DNA of 64,000 nt from Bradyrhizobium sp. LTSP885 (GCF_000938305.1 NZ_JYMT01000006.1:124001-188000); one strand, 5' to 3'; shown: positions 18,618-28,170, counted from the stretch's first letter. Notes: generated by a model from the letters alone, not told the origin. Program-made: numbers and translations.

Positions 18618-20699
18618 TCAGAAAATCGTGACTACGATGTTGTTGCTCGGAACGACCTTGAACGAGGCTTCCGGTCCTACCACGAGCGTCGAGCCGTCCT
18701 CCTCCACCAACGCCGGTCCGTCGTAGGAGGTCCCCATCTTCAATTCGTCACGCCGGAATACCCTGGCGTCCAGGTACTTTCCGGCGTCGGGAAAAAAGAC
18801 CGGCCGCGATGCGCCACGATTCTTCGTGGCCTTGCCGCCCGAAACCGGCGTGACCGTGTTTCCGCTCACGGATGCCCGGACGGATACGCGGACGTTGATA
18901 AATTCGATGGCTATGTCGGGCGGGGTCCGCGAGAACTTCTCCCTGTACGATTGCTCGAAGGCGCTCTTCAACTCTGCGCGAACGTCGCCGTCGGATTGGT
19001 CATACGGACCCGGAGGAAGCGGTACGACGAGATCGAAGCCCTGCCCCACAAATCGACCGTCGGCAAATCGGTGGATAGAGACCTCCGACTTGATCCCTGC
19101 GTCGCGAATCATCTGCGTCGCTTTCTCCTGCAGATCCACCAACGCCCGCTCGAGCAGAGCGAGATCGTGGTCGCGGAGCCGGAAACCGATCGTGGCCGCC
19201 CTGTCCGCACGGATCGGCGCGATGATAAGCCCCAAGGCGGACGCTACGCCGGCGTCCGGCGGACATATCAAGCGCTTGATACCCAGCTTCCGGGCCACCT
19301 GATATCCGTGAACCGGGCCACCTCCACCGGTGCAGAGAAGGGAGTAGCTGGCAGGATCCCTTCCCCTTTCGGCAATATGCACGCGGGCTGCCGCAGCCAT
19401 GTTTTCGTTGACGATATCGTAGATTCCGCTTGCTGCCTTGGCATCATCTAGACCGAGGCTGTTGCCCAATTCGGCCAAGGCGGCCTTGGCAGCGCCCACA
19501 TCGATGGGAACGGTACCTCCGGCGAAGGTGGCCGGATTGAGAGCGCCCAGGTCGAAATTGGCATCCGTGACCGTCGGAGCGACGCCGCCGCGGCCGTAGC
19601 AGACCGGCCCCGGCTCGGAACCTGCGCTTTCAGGACCAACCTTCAGGAGACCTATCTCGTCTTTTCTCGCGATCGATCCGCCACCCGCGCCGATTTCGAT
19701 CAATTCGACGGTGGAGATCCGTATCGGAAGCCCACTGCCTTCTATGAAGCGTCGCTGGCGCGCCGCCTCGAACGTGTACGCAATTAATGGCTCTCCGTTC
19801 TCGACGACGCTCAGCTTCGCAGTGGTCCCCCCCATGTCGAAGGCGAGAAGCATGTTTTCCCCGTCGGCGAGACCGAAATGCCCCGCGGCGAGCGCGCCCG
19901 CTGCAGGCCCCGATTCGAGCATCTGCACTGGGACGCGTTTCGCTTCCTCGGCGTGCGTCAATCCTCCGTTCGAGAGCATGAGCAACAGCGGCGTTGTGAT
20001 ACCGAGATCCACGAGCTTATGTGAAATCTCGTCAATATATTTTCCGGCGAGCGGCTTGACGTATGCGTTTGCTACCGCCGTTGACATCCGGTCGTATTCC
20101 CGGATCTCGCAAGCGACCTCGTGGGACCGGGTCACATACATACCGGGTGCCCGTTTGAGAATGACTTCTGCCGCCTGATCCTCATGCCTTGGGTTCGCGT
20201 ACGAATGCAGGAAGGCTACGGCGACGGACCGCACGTCCGCGCCGGCGAGAAAATCTATCTCGCGTTCGAGAGCCGCGATGTCCAACTGCGTCATTATGCT
20301 GCCATCGGACCGGGTCCTCTCCGGCACCTCGCGCCGCAGGTTACGGGGAACGAGCGGCGTCGGATTCATTATGCCGATGTCGTAGAGGTCGTACTTCCTT
20401 TCTCGCCCTATCTCGAGCACGTCGCGGAAGCCTTCCGTCGTTATCATTCCTGTAGTCGCGCCCTTCCTCTCGATGAGCGCATTCGTGAAAAGCGTAGTCG
20501 CGTGCACTACCCGGCGCACGTCTCGTGCGGAAAGCGAGTTTCTACGGAGGAGGTCACCCGCGCCCTCGATGACCGCCTCGGCCGGATTCTGGTGCGTTGT
20601 GAGAATCTTCCGGCTGTATTGGCGTCCACTCTCGTGGTCGAAGATCACGATGTCCGTGAAGGTACCGCCAATATCGATTCCAAGCGAATAATCGGGCAT
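18618..20699 (-). CDS. hyuA: Hydantoinase/oxoprolinase A-type subunit (ATPase)
   Basis: 693-residue HyuA-family ATPase. The N-terminal phosphate-binding loop is GIDIGGTFTDIVIFD. The second actin-like motif is LLAFDMGGTTAKLSVV near 280, followed by GAGGGSIA, GPVCYGRGG and LLCTGGGGPVHGYQVA. It activates the cyclic amide or carbonyl by phosphorylation for HyuB. It is first gene of the hyuA-hyuB-TPP enzyme operon, with the island operator about 65-85 bp upstream. Acetophenone- or acetone-carboxylase function is possible in this superfamily but would normally come with further small subunits, which are absent here. Confidence 0.9.
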   Translation of the reverse strand: MPDYSLGIDIGGTFTDIVIFDHESGRQYSRKILTTHQNPAEAVIEGAGDLLRRNSLSARDVRRVVHATTLFTNALIERKGATTGMITTEGFRDVLEIGRERKYDLYDIGIMNPTPLVPRNLRREVPERTRSDGSIMTQLDIAALEREIDFLAGADVRSVAVAFLHSYANPRHEDQAAEVILKRAPGMYVTRSHEVACEIREYDRMSTAVANAYVKPLAGKYIDEISHKLVDLGITTPLLLMLSNGGLTHAEEAKRVPVQMLESGPAAGALAAGHFGLADGENMLLAFDMGGTTAKLSVVENGEPLIAYTFEAARQRRFIEGSGLPIRISTVELIEIGAGGGSIARKDEIGLLKVGPESAGSEPGPVCYGRGGVAPTVTDANFDLGALNPATFAGGTVPIDVGAAKAALAELGNSLGLDDAKAASGIYDIVNENMAAAARVHIAERGRDPASYSLLCTGGGGPVHGYQVARKLGIKRLICPPDAGVASALGLIIAPIRADRAATIGFRLRDHDLALLERALVDLQEKATQMIRDAGIKSEVSIHRFADGRFVGQGFDLVVPLPPGPYDQSDGDVRAELKSAFEQSYREKFSRTPPDIAIEFINVRVSVRASVSGNTVTPVSGGKATKNRGASRPVFFPDAGKYLDARVFRRDELKMGTSYDGPALVEEDGSTLVVGPEASFKVVPSNNIVVTIF

Positions 20700-20764
20700 C
20701 TAGCAGCTCGCGAATGGCGTTATTGAAGTTGACTGGGCGGACCAGCATATCGAACGTCCGCCAT

Positions 20765-20784
20765 ATGTATACAACAGAATACAA
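20765..20784 (-). promoter_or_regulatory. GntR-type operator upstream of hyuA-hyuB
   Basis: Arms ATGTATAC and GAATACAA with a 4-bp spacer, 66 bp upstream of the hyuA start. A -35-like TTGAAT is found further upstream on the minus strand, but no -10 at standard spacing was convincing. Confidence 0.65.
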
Positions 20785-20857
20785 ACGGACATTCAAGTCC
20801 CGAGGACGCGTTTCGTTGCAAGTAATACAGCCCTTTGCCGCAGACCCGTCATGCAGG

Positions 20858-20891
20858 TAAAAGTGGCTCGGCGTGATGACACGCCGAGCCA
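20858..20891 (-). terminator. Intrinsic terminator of the glutamate dehydrogenase-Liv operon
   Basis: Perfect 12-bp inverted repeat (TGGCTCGGCGTG and its complement) with a 4-nt loop, followed on the minus strand by CTTTTA. It lies about 110 bp beyond the livF stop and ends that leftward transcript before the hyuA promoter. It is the strongest hairpin found in the window. Confidence 0.85.
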
Positions 20892-21003
20892 AGTGAAGTG
20901 GGCCGGGAGAGACCGCCCACGGTGGTCCAGCCATCAGGCCGGAAGGGAGCAGACGTCCGACCAGCGGCCGACTGCTGACTCTAGGTTCTTCATATTCTTC
21001 CGC

Positions 21004-21738
21004 TCACAAGGCGAGCAATCCGCGGATGGAATCCATGTTCTCTAAAAGCCCTTTGTTGTCGACAGATCTCGCGATCTGGCCGTGCTCGACCAAGTAGTGA
21101 CGATCCGCGATCGAGCGCACGAAATGCAGCCCCTGCTCGACCAGGATGATGGTGAACCCCCGTTCCTTGAGTCGTCTGATCGTCGCACCGATCTGTTGGA
21201 CGATCACGGGCGCCAATCCTTCGGTCGGCTCGTCGAGCAGGAGCAGCCGCGACCCTGAGCGCAGTATTCTGGCTATGGCGAGCATCTGTTGCTCGCCGCC
21301 GGACAGCTTGGTGCCAGGACTAGCAAGACGCTCCTTTAGATTGGGAAACATCTCGAATATCTCGTCGAGATGCACCGCGTGCTTGCCTACTACGGGCGGA
21401 AGCATGAGGTTTTCCTTGACGGTGAGGCTGGCGAATATCCCTCTCTCCTCGGGACAGTATCCGACGCCCAAGCGAGCTACAGAGCGCGGAGCCATCTTGA
21501 TCGTCTCTTGGTCGAAGACAGACACGCTGCCGCTTCGCTTCGGAAGGATGCCCATGATCGCGCGCAACGTCGTGGTCTTGCCGACGCCGTTCCGGCCGAG
21601 GATGCTGACGACTTCACCGGCCATCACGTCGAAATCCATTCCCTGCAGAACGTGCGAATCCCCGTACCAGGCGTTGAGACCCCTGACGCTCAGCACAGGC
21701 TCCGCGAGCGACGACTTAGCGAGCGCGGCATCAGTCAT
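21004..21738 (-). CDS. livF: Branched-chain amino acid-type ABC ATPase, LivF
   Basis: 244-residue ATPase of the HAAT importer family. Walker A is GRNGVGKTTTLRAIMG, signature LSGGEQQMLAIARIL, Walker B LLLLDEPTEGLAP, and switch histidine LVEQGLHFVRSIADRH. It is last gene of the operon glutamate dehydrogenase - LivK - LivG - LivF and overlaps livG by 8 bp. Its membrane partner is not in this operon; the LivH-LivM fusion at 5.7 kb is the only HAAT permease in the window and the likely partner. A strong terminator follows. Confidence 0.92.
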   Translation of the reverse strand: MTDAALAKSSLAEPVLSVRGLNAWYGDSHVLQGMDFDVMAGEVVSILGRNGVGKTTTLRAIMGILPKRSGSVSVFDQETIKMAPRSVARLGVGYCPEERGIFASLTVKENLMLPPVVGKHAVHLDEIFEMFPNLKERLASPGTKLSGGEQQMLAIARILRSGSRLLLLDEPTEGLAPVIVQQIGATIRRLKERGFTIILVEQGLHFVRSIADRHYLVEHGQIARSVDNKGLLENMDSIRGLLAL

Positions 21739-22486
21739 CCGTGGTTCCGATGTAGGCTTGGATTACGTCGCGGTTCTTGGAGACCGTTCCGTAGTCTCCC
21801 TCGGCGATAACCTTGCCACGAGCGAGGACCGTGATTGTGTCCGAGAGGCTGGCGACGACCGAAAGATTGTGCTCGACCATGAGAATAGTCCTATCGACCG
21901 AGATCTTCCTGATCAGATCCGCGATCCGGTCGACGTCCTCGTTGGACATCCCTGCCATCGGCTCGTCGAGCAGGAGGAAGCTGGGTTTCAAGGCAAGCGT
22001 GGTGGCGAACTCCAGCGCCCTCTTTCGGCCGTAGGAAAGCCTGCTGGCGAGATCGTCTCGGAATTCCATCAATCCGACGGAATCGACCAGTTCGTCCACC
22101 TCGTCGTCGAACTGGCAAAGGGTGGCACCCGACCGCCAGAATCCGTAGGAACGGTCGCGCCTCCGCTGGGCGGCGACGCGCACGTTTTCGGCCACGGTCA
22201 GCGACGGGAATACGGAAGAGATCTGGAACGAGCGCACCATCCCGAGCCGCGCCACGCTGGCCGGCTTGGCCTTCGTGATATCCACGCCGTCGAAGCGGAT
22301 CGAACCGGAATCCGGCTGCAGGAACTTGGTCAGAAGATTGAAGCAGGTAGTCTTGCCGGCTCCGTTCGGCCCGATCAAGGCATGTATGGACCCTTTCCGG
22401 ACGTTCAACGAAACACCATCGACCGCCAAGAATCCGAAGAAACGTTTGGACAGCCCGGTCGCAAGCAGGATGTGATCGCTAGACAT
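21731..22486 (-). CDS. livG: Branched-chain amino acid-type ABC ATPase, LivG
   Basis: 251-residue ATPase paired with LivF. Walker A is GPNGAGKTTCFNLLTKF, and Walker B is FLLLDEPMAGM. The signature is degenerate, LSYGRKRALEFA in place of the usual LSYGQQR form. I start at the ATG at 22486, where a GGGGAG-like ribosome site sits about 6-10 bp before; a longer open frame runs upstream but is Arg-rich and reads like untranslated sequence. The gap to the binding protein is 136 bp with no operator, so it stays in the same transcript. Confidence 0.9.
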   Translation of the reverse strand: MSSDHILLATGLSKRFFGFLAVDGVSLNVRKGSIHALIGPNGAGKTTCFNLLTKFLQPDSGSIRFDGVDITKAKPASVARLGMVRSFQISSVFPSLTVAENVRVAAQRRRDRSYGFWRSGATLCQFDDEVDELVDSVGLMEFRDDLASRLSYGRKRALEFATTLALKPSFLLLDEPMAGMSNEDVDRIADLIRKISVDRTILMVEHNLSVVASLSDTITVLARGKVIAEGDYGTVSKNRDVIQAYIGTTDD

Positions 22487-22622
22487 CTCTATCTCCCCGG
22501 TCGTGCCAAGCGACCTTCCGCAACGGCGCCTAAACCGGCCGGCACGAACGGAACGGACATCCGATTTCCGGTCGCACGGGCGTCCGGAACGAATGGGCGA
22601 GCGCTGGCTATCCCTGGCTTTA

Positions 22623-23828
22623 CTACCTGAGCGGACACGGCGTCTCATCTGCGGGCTGGAAGGCCTTGGCGGCCGGGACGCGGGAGAGGATTTTCAGGTA
22701 GTCCCACGGGTACTTCGAATCCTGCGGAGCCTTCGCTTGGACGAGAAAGCGGTCGTATGCGGCCCGCCCGTTCGCCTGGACATTGCCGTTCTGCGTGAAC
22801 GCGTCGTCAGATATCGGCATTTCATGCATCTTCTTCAGCACGGCCGTCGTCTCCGTAGTGCCGGCGGCGGCGACCGCCTTGAGATAGTGAGTTACGGCCG
22901 AATAGAGCGCGGCGTGATTGGCGTTCGGCATCTTGTTCATGCGCGCGAAGTACTTCTTGGCCCACGCACGGGTCTTGTCGTCGGCGTCCCAGTACCAGGA
23001 CTGCATGAACTGGATGTTCTGCATGTTTTTCAACCCGATCGCGTTAACGTCCGACAGATACATGATCGGCGTCGCGAGGCTCTGCTTCGGCGTGATGCCG
23101 AATTCCATCGCCTGCTTGGTCGCCGTGATCACGTCTCCGCCCGCGATCGCCAGGACCACGACGTCGGCGCCGGATGATTGCGCGGACAGCAGGTAGGACG
23201 ACATGTCGGGGCTGTTGAGAGGCACCTTAACGCTCCCGACCACCTTGCCTCCTGCCTTTTCGATCGCCAGACGCGACACATCCTCGAGCTGGGCGCCGAA
23301 CGTGTAGTCGGCCGTGACGAAAAAGAATGTGGCACCCGATTTCTTGGCCAACTCGGTCATGAGCGGCGATGTGTTCGACCAATTTTCGTCGCCCCATTGC
23401 TGGCCGTTGGAAGAGCAGCTCTTGCCAACCAGGTCGTCGGAAGTCGCTGTCGTGTAGATCGCGATCTTGTTGTCCTTCTTTGCGACGTCTTGCACGGCGA
23501 GCGCGATGGAGGAGATCGCGAAGTCGACGATGACGTCGACGCCCTTCGACTCGTACCATTCGCGTGCTATTCCCACGCCGATGTCCGTCTTGTTCTGGTG
23601 ATCCGCGGTGAGCACCTCGATCGGCCGCCCCACGACCTTGCCTCCGAAATCTTCAACCGCCATCTTGGTGGCCGCCACCGATCCCGGCCCGCCGTTGTCC
23701 GAGTAAAGGCCGGATTGATCACCGAGAACGCCTATGCGCACCGGCTCCTCAGCCCACGCACATCCGAGCCAACCAAGCGACACGAGTAGAGCTCCCACGC
23801 CGCAAACCGATCTAAGAGTTGATCCCAT
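22623..23828 (-). CDS. HAAT-family periplasmic solute-binding protein (copy 1)
   Basis: 401-residue type I periplasmic binding protein (LivK/AmiC-like). A signal peptide ends near AWA-EE at residue 26-27. The mature N-terminus RIGVLGDQSGLYSDNGGPGS and the DHQNKTDIGVGIAREWYE strand are typical of the family's ligand cleft. It is exported to the periplasm and hands substrate to a LivHM permease. It sits 13 bp after glutamate dehydrogenase. It resembles the second binding protein at 42.6 kb (shared DHQNK.DIG, KWYES/EWYES, SSYLL/ASFIL...AQSS.AD patterns), so two ligands may share one permease. GGGAG lies 8 bp before the ATG. Confidence 0.92.
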   Translation of the reverse strand: MGSTLRSVCGVGALLVSLGWLGCAWAEEPVRIGVLGDQSGLYSDNGGPGSVAATKMAVEDFGGKVVGRPIEVLTADHQNKTDIGVGIAREWYESKGVDVIVDFAISSIALAVQDVAKKDNKIAIYTTATSDDLVGKSCSSNGQQWGDENWSNTSPLMTELAKKSGATFFFVTADYTFGAQLEDVSRLAIEKAGGKVVGSVKVPLNSPDMSSYLLSAQSSGADVVVLAIAGGDVITATKQAMEFGITPKQSLATPIMYLSDVNAIGLKNMQNIQFMQSWYWDADDKTRAWAKKYFARMNKMPNANHAALYSAVTHYLKAVAAAGTTETTAVLKKMHEMPISDDAFTQNGNVQANGRAAYDRFLVQAKAPQDSKYPWDYLKILSRVPAAKAFQPADETPCPLR

Positions 23829-23840
23829 CGTCTATTCTCC

Positions 23841-25157
23841 CTATGGATAAAGGCCTCTTTGCTGGCGCGCTTGCAACACACGTCTACAACCGAGGATGTA
23901 CGCGGCGCCTCTTAGCGACGTGCCTACCGCGACGTGGGTGTCCCAGACCTCATTGAACGCCTCGATCAATATCTGCTCGAGACGCGAGGCTACCTCCGGC
24001 TCTCGCCAGAAGAGCGAATTGAACCCTTGAACCCATTCGAAATACGAAACTATAACGCCGCCAGCGTTCGCAAGGACATCGGGCACGACCGTGATGCCTC
24101 GCTCCGCCAGAACGCGATCCGCTTCCGGCGTCGTCGGCCCGTTCGCTCCTTCCACAACGATGCGCGTGCGAATCCGCGCCGCGACAGAGGCCGTGATCTG
24201 GCTCTCGATGGCCGCGGGGATTAGGATATCCGCATCTACATCCCAGAGATCCTTGCGGTCAGCGTCGTCACCCAACCGCGAATCACGGATCCCCCGAGTG
24301 ACGTCCTTGTGCGCCAATAGTTTCGGAACATCGATCCCAGCGGGATTCACGACACAGCCGTCAACGTCCTGTACGGCGACGATCTTAGCACCTGCCGCTT
24401 GAAGAAATTGAGCCGCGATGCCGCCGACATTTCCGAAACCCTGAACGGCGATACGTTTTCCCTCGAGCGAGTCTCCGAGCGCCCTCAATACGGCACATGT
24501 CGTTAGGAACACACCTTTTCCGGTCGCCTCGATGCGGCCGATCGAACCACCGAGCGCGATGGGCTTGCCGGTTACCACGCTGTTGACGGTGTGGCCATTT
24601 GAGGACGCGTACGTGTCCATCATCCATGCCATCGTCTGCGCGTTCGTGTTGACGTCAGGCGCCGGTATATCCTTGTCCGGCCCGATCATCGAGGATATTT
24701 CCGAGGTATATCGTCGGGTCAGACGCTCCAGTTCCTCTTGAGAGAGCAAACGCGGATCGACCCGGACAGCCCCTTTGCCGCCGCCGAACGGGAGATTGAC
24801 GACGGCGTTCTTGATCGTCATCCAACCCGCGAGCGCCATGACTTCGTTGAGCGTCGAGTCCTGATGGAACCTGACGCCTCCCTTCGCAGGCCCGCGGCTA
24901 ATGTTGTGATGGACGCGAAATCCCTCGAAGTGAGCGACGCTGCCGTCGTCCAGAATTATCGGCACGTCGACGACGAGCGCCCGCTTCGGGCGCTTCAGCG
25001 TTTCCGACCATCGAGACAGCTCGCCGAGATGCGGAATCACGGCATCGATCTGGGCCAGGAAATTTTCCCAAGGAGATCCGGACTCGGTCTCTAAAAACGA
25101 AAGCTGCCCCTTTCGGCGGGCGGAGGCGCTGGTACGGTTCATGGAAATTGCCTGCAT
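23841..25157 (-). CDS. Glu/Leu/Phe/Val dehydrogenase family (glutamate dehydrogenase)
   Basis: 438-residue hexameric-type amino acid dehydrogenase. The catalytic lysine is in [14 protein letters not shown] near 125, and the substrate region has [21 protein letters not shown]. The Rossmann motif is [15 protein letters not shown] near 240. The length and N-terminus favour NAD-dependent catabolic glutamate dehydrogenase, which deaminates glutamate to 2-oxoglutarate and ammonia. It leads an operon with a binding protein and two ABC ATPases, so it is induced with uptake; this fits removal of amino groups gathered by the two aminotransferases of the island. The start may be the ATG at 25157 or the one 15 bp later; neither has a strong ribosome site. 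Confidence 0.9.
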   Translation of the reverse strand: MQAISMNRTSASARRKGQLSFLETESGSPWENFLAQIDAVIPHLGELSRWSETLKRPKRALVVDVPIILDDGSVAHFEGFRVHHNISRGPAKGGVRFHQDSTLNEVMALAGWMTIKNAVVNLPFGGGKGAVRVDPRLLSQEELERLTRRYTSEISSMIGPDKDIPAPDVNTNAQTMAWMMDTYASSNGHTVNSVVTGKPIALGGSIGRIEATGKGVFLTTCAVLRALGDSLEGKRIAVQGFGNVGGIAAQFLQAAGAKIVAVQDVDGCVVNPAGIDVPKLLAHKDVTRGIRDSRLGDDADRKDLWDVDADILIPAAIESQITASVAARIRTRIVVEGANGPTTPEADRVLAERGITVVPDVLANAGGVIVSYFEWVQGFNSLFWREPEVASRLEQILIEAFNEVWDTHVAVGTSLRGAAYILGCRRVLQARQQRGLYP

Positions 25158-25199
25158 ACCTTTGGATCGGACAACCGTCCGTAGACCATGTAGTTCTCA

Positions 25200-25229
25200 T
25201 TGTATATCTTCGTATACATTAAAATGCAA
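25200..25229 (-). promoter_or_regulatory. GntR-type operator on the glutamate dehydrogenase-Liv promoter
   Basis: Operator arms TTGTATAT and GTATACAT with a 4-bp spacer (25200-25219), followed by a third 10-bp unit ending in TGCAA (25220-25229). On the minus strand a -35 TTGCAT (25229-25224) and a -10 TATACA (25206-25201) are exactly 17 bp apart. The layout is almost identical to the one at 5597-5626. Confidence 0.8.
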
Positions 25230-25339
25230 CGACGTGGACCATGACGGAATGCCTCGTATTGAGGCTGCGGTTGCATCTTTCGAAGGCGGCTCGCCCTTCG
25301 GACCCTTCACTTTCGTCGCAGATCGCGCATTCGCGAATT

Positions 25340-26497
25340 TCAGGAGCCGAGCGTGGCCGCCGCGCTCGGCGGATCATCTACCGCCGAGAATGCGCCGTTC
25401 GCGACGACGATCCGTTCTCGCTCGTAACGAGCAAGAGCGAGGTAGCGGAACAGACCATGTATGAACTTTCCGTACGGCATCGTGATCATGAGGCCGAACA
25501 CGACGCCGAGATGCAGCGCGAGAAGCGCTCCCATGGCGGCCGTGTCGCGAGCGGCCAATAGAATCATGCCGGTCGCTCCGGTCAGCAACAGCATGACGAT
25601 AAACGCAACGTCCATTCCATAGGAAGCTTTCGAGACAACAGCAGGATCGCGGAGCCTCTTGGCAACCAAAAGGCCTATCGGACCGACAATCAATCCGATG
25701 CCTCCGAGCGTTCCGAGCAACACGGGCAGATCGTCCACCGCGTACGGCGCTTCGCGCCCGAATGCATAGTGGTAAACCGTGGCTACCGCCGTCGCAAGAA
25801 AGCACAGGGCGAAGCCGTAGAAAGTCATGTGGTGGAAGACTTTGCGCAAGTTGACGCGGTGGGCACCGTCGTCCGCGCAGCCGCCTCCTCCGCCGTCCAG
25901 ATATCGTAGTGAGCCAGAAGCGAGTGTTGCGCGAGCGTGCGCGACCGGGTCGGTCATGTCCCGCCTTAGAGCTCCAAAGGAGGCGACAAACCTCTTCGCG
26001 CTCAGAGCGCACGCGACAGCGGCATAGAGAAACGCCGCGCAGAAGATGGCGGCCATGGCGTCGTGCGGTAACAGCTCGTAGAACGCACCGGGCCCCGAAT
26101 GCTTGGCGAACAGTGCATGACGATCGGTCAGGCCCACGAATCCCGCTACGAAGACCGTCACGCTGAGCGCCGCTGCGATCGAGATCGCGAGCCCGTTGCG
26201 ATGGAACATGCCGGACAATGCGGATGGCCAAGCCGCAGCCGCGTAAGATTCGACTCGTACTGCGGCGAGAGCCGCAGGCACGTTGACGTCGAACTCGTGC
26301 GGAGGCGAATATTGACAGTCGTCGTAACAGGCGCCGCAGTTGTGGCACAAGTTGGCCAAGTAGTTCAGGTCGCCATCAGTGAATGACTTGCGCAGCTCCA
26401 TTGCGGGAAATACCGCGCACACGCCCTCGCAATATCTGCAGGAATTGCAAACCGTCATCAGACGGCCCGCTTCCTCCAAGACCTTAGTTGCATGCAT
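25340..26497 (-). CDS. tcuB: Tricarballylate utilisation protein TcuB (Fe-S membrane electron carrier)
   Basis: About 385-residue TcuB/CitB protein. Cysteine clusters CNSCRYCEGVC and LCHNCGACYDDC in the first 70 residues bind iron-sulfur centres, and about six hydrophobic helices follow. TcuB passes electrons from reduced FAD of TcuA to the quinone pool. The ATG at 26497 has GAGAGG about 9 bp upstream and overlaps the tcuA stop region by 14 bp; an ATG 33 bp earlier is less likely. It is co-transcribed with tcuA. The usual companions TcuR (LysR) and TcuC (MFS citrate-type carrier) are not adjacent. Confidence 0.92.
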   Translation of the reverse strand: MHATKVLEEAGRLMTVCNSCRYCEGVCAVFPAMELRKSFTDGDLNYLANLCHNCGACYDDCQYSPPHEFDVNVPAALAAVRVESYAAAAWPSALSGMFHRNGLAISIAAALSVTVFVAGFVGLTDRHALFAKHSGPGAFYELLPHDAMAAIFCAAFLYAAVACALSAKRFVASFGALRRDMTDPVAHARATLASGSLRYLDGGGGGCADDGAHRVNLRKVFHHMTFYGFALCFLATAVATVYHYAFGREAPYAVDDLPVLLGTLGGIGLIVGPIGLLVAKRLRDPAVVSKASYGMDVAFIVMLLLTGATGMILLAARDTAAMGALLALHLGVVFGLMITMPYGKFIHGLFRYLALARYERERIVVANGAFSAVDDPPSAAATLGS

Positions 26498-27878
26498 TTT
26501 TTGCAGCCTCTCGTCCGGCGATACGTCCAAACACGCTTCCTATCGTCATGCCGATACCTGCCGCATAGCCGCGGCCGAGAACGTTGCCAGCCATGATTTC
26601 GCCGGCCGCGAACATGTTCTTCGAAGGTCGACCATCCCGCATGACCATGCGGGCATTCCTGTCGACCTTCGTGCCCAGGTAGGTGAACGTGATGCCCGGC
26701 CGCACAGGATACGCGTAGAACGGCGCACGCTCGATTCGCCGGGCCCAATGAGTCTTGGGAGGGTCCAATCCCTCCGTCCGACAGTCATCCAGCTTGGTAT
26801 GGTCGAAGCTTCCCGGCCTGACGGCGGCGTTGAACTCCGCCAAGGTCTTCGACAGTTGCGTCGGGTCGAGTTCAAGCTTGCCCGCCAATTCCGCGATCGT
26901 CTGCGCTTCGATCGCCGGATAGAGCGAAGGCATGAACAGATCGATCGACGATGCGTCGAAGATAATGTAGGCGATCTGATCGGGTTGGCCCGCGACGAGC
27001 CTACCCCAAATCGCGTACCGCTTCGGCCAAATGTCTTCCCCTTCGTCGTAGAATCGCCGCGCCTCCTTGTTGACGACGATACCGAACACGACGCAATCGA
27101 GTCGCGTGATAATGCCTCCATCGAATTTCGGTGCGCGCGCATCGATAGCGACCGCGTGGCACTGCGTCGGATCTCCGACTTCGGCCACACCGACGTCCAA
27201 GAGCATCCGCAAGACCGAACCACGATTATAGGGCGTCCCGCGCACAAGAAACTTCCTGGCTCTTGGCCCCCAATATTCTTCCATCCACTCTAGATTGGCC
27301 TCAAACCCGCCGGACGCGGCGACGAGGTTCCGGGCGCCGACGCGCTTTGTCTTTCCGGCGTACAGGATCGTTGCCGATCGAAAACCACCGTCTTCGATAT
27401 CGAGATCAATCGCTTCCGCGTCGTAGGCGATTGTCACACCTAGACGCTCGGCGGTTCGATAGAGCGAGTTCAGCATCGCACGGCCGCCGCCCAGAAAGAA
27501 GGAATTCGTCCGACCTAGGCTGAGCGTACCACCGAGTGAAGGTTGGAACCGGACGCCTTGCTCCGATATCCAGGTCAACATTTTCTTGGATTCGCTGATC
27601 ATGTATCTCGCAAGCTGCTCGTCAGTTTGGCCGCCGGTCACTTTCAGCAGATCTTCCCAGAATTCTTCCTCGCCATAGGGTCCGGTCAGCGTCTCCGTAG
27701 CCGTATCGTGGGCGCAACGCATATTCCTAGTGTGTCGAGTGTTTCCGCCGCGATAGAACTTCGGCGACGCTTCAAGCACTGCGACCGCGGCCCCTTGCCG
27801 CGCGGCCGATATGGCTGCACAGAGCGCGGCATTGCCGCCGCCTAAAACAACGACATCAAACTGCTTCGAATCTATCAC
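26484..27878 (-). CDS. tcuA: FAD-dependent tricarballylate dehydrogenase TcuA
   Basis: 464-residue flavoprotein of the fumarate reductase/succinate dehydrogenase superfamily. The FAD motif is DVVVLGGGNAALCAAISAA, the family stretch is GGNTRHTRNMRCAHD near 45-60, and the C-terminal FAD contact is AAGEIMAGNVLGRGYAAG. In Salmonella, TcuA oxidises tricarballylate to cis-aconitate. The start is GTG with GGAAG upstream. With TcuB it forms a two-gene operon carrying the GntR operator about 52-71 bp upstream instead of being under a TcuR regulator. A related flavoprotein lies at 50.9 kb. The substrate could be tricarballylate or another polycarboxylate. Confidence 0.92.
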   Translation of the reverse strand: MIDSKQFDVVVLGGGNAALCAAISAARQGAAVAVLEASPKFYRGGNTRHTRNMRCAHDTATETLTGPYGEEEFWEDLLKVTGGQTDEQLARYMISESKKMLTWISEQGVRFQPSLGGTLSLGRTNSFFLGGGRAMLNSLYRTAERLGVTIAYDAEAIDLDIEDGGFRSATILYAGKTKRVGARNLVAASGGFEANLEWMEEYWGPRARKFLVRGTPYNRGSVLRMLLDVGVAEVGDPTQCHAVAIDARAPKFDGGIITRLDCVVFGIVVNKEARRFYDEGEDIWPKRYAIWGRLVAGQPDQIAYIIFDASSIDLFMPSLYPAIEAQTIAELAGKLELDPTQLSKTLAEFNAAVRPGSFDHTKLDDCRTEGLDPPKTHWARRIERAPFYAYPVRPGITFTYLGTKVDRNARMVMRDGRPSKNMFAAGEIMAGNVLGRGYAAGIGMTIGSVFGRIAGREAAKNACN

Positions 27879-27929
27879 GTGGCTTCCGGTCGGATTAAAA
27901 TGAGCTTCGGTTTGAATCGTCTAGCCCAT

Positions 27930-27949
27930 TTGTATTCCTTTGTATACAT
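27930..27949 (-). promoter_or_regulatory. GntR-type operator upstream of tcuAB
   Basis: Arms TTGTATTC and GTATACAT with a 4-bp spacer, within a 301-bp gene-free gap (27879-28179). Apart from this site and a hairpin at the right end, I see nothing else in the gap. Confidence 0.7.
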
Positions 27950-28170
27950 CTACGTCGGAAGCGAGACGACAGTTGGACAAAGTGCGACCATACGTATCTC
28001 CACGAAGTGGATTGCGATACGAGGGTTGAGGCCTACCTTCGATATCTCGCGGACCTGTCCGTTGAGCCCGTTGGCGCGTCGCCGCGCGAGAGCATCGAAG
28101 TCACGACCTTCACATTCTTCTGACGGGCTTTCTTTAGGACTTTTCGGTCGATAACAATTGCCGTCAGACG

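Noticed and set aside
21146..22630. 494-codon plus-strand frame opposite livF and livG
   Set aside because: Antisense of two conserved ATPases; composition and lack of family argue against a gene.
26484..27878. Fumonisin side-chain (tricarballylate ester) degradation cluster
   Set aside because: TcuAB and aminotransferases prompted the idea, but no FumD-like carboxylesterase or other fumonisin-specific gene is present.
27879..28154. 91-codon plus-strand frame in the tcuA-MFS gap
   Set aside because: It runs through the operator and has no family similarity; treated as non-coding.
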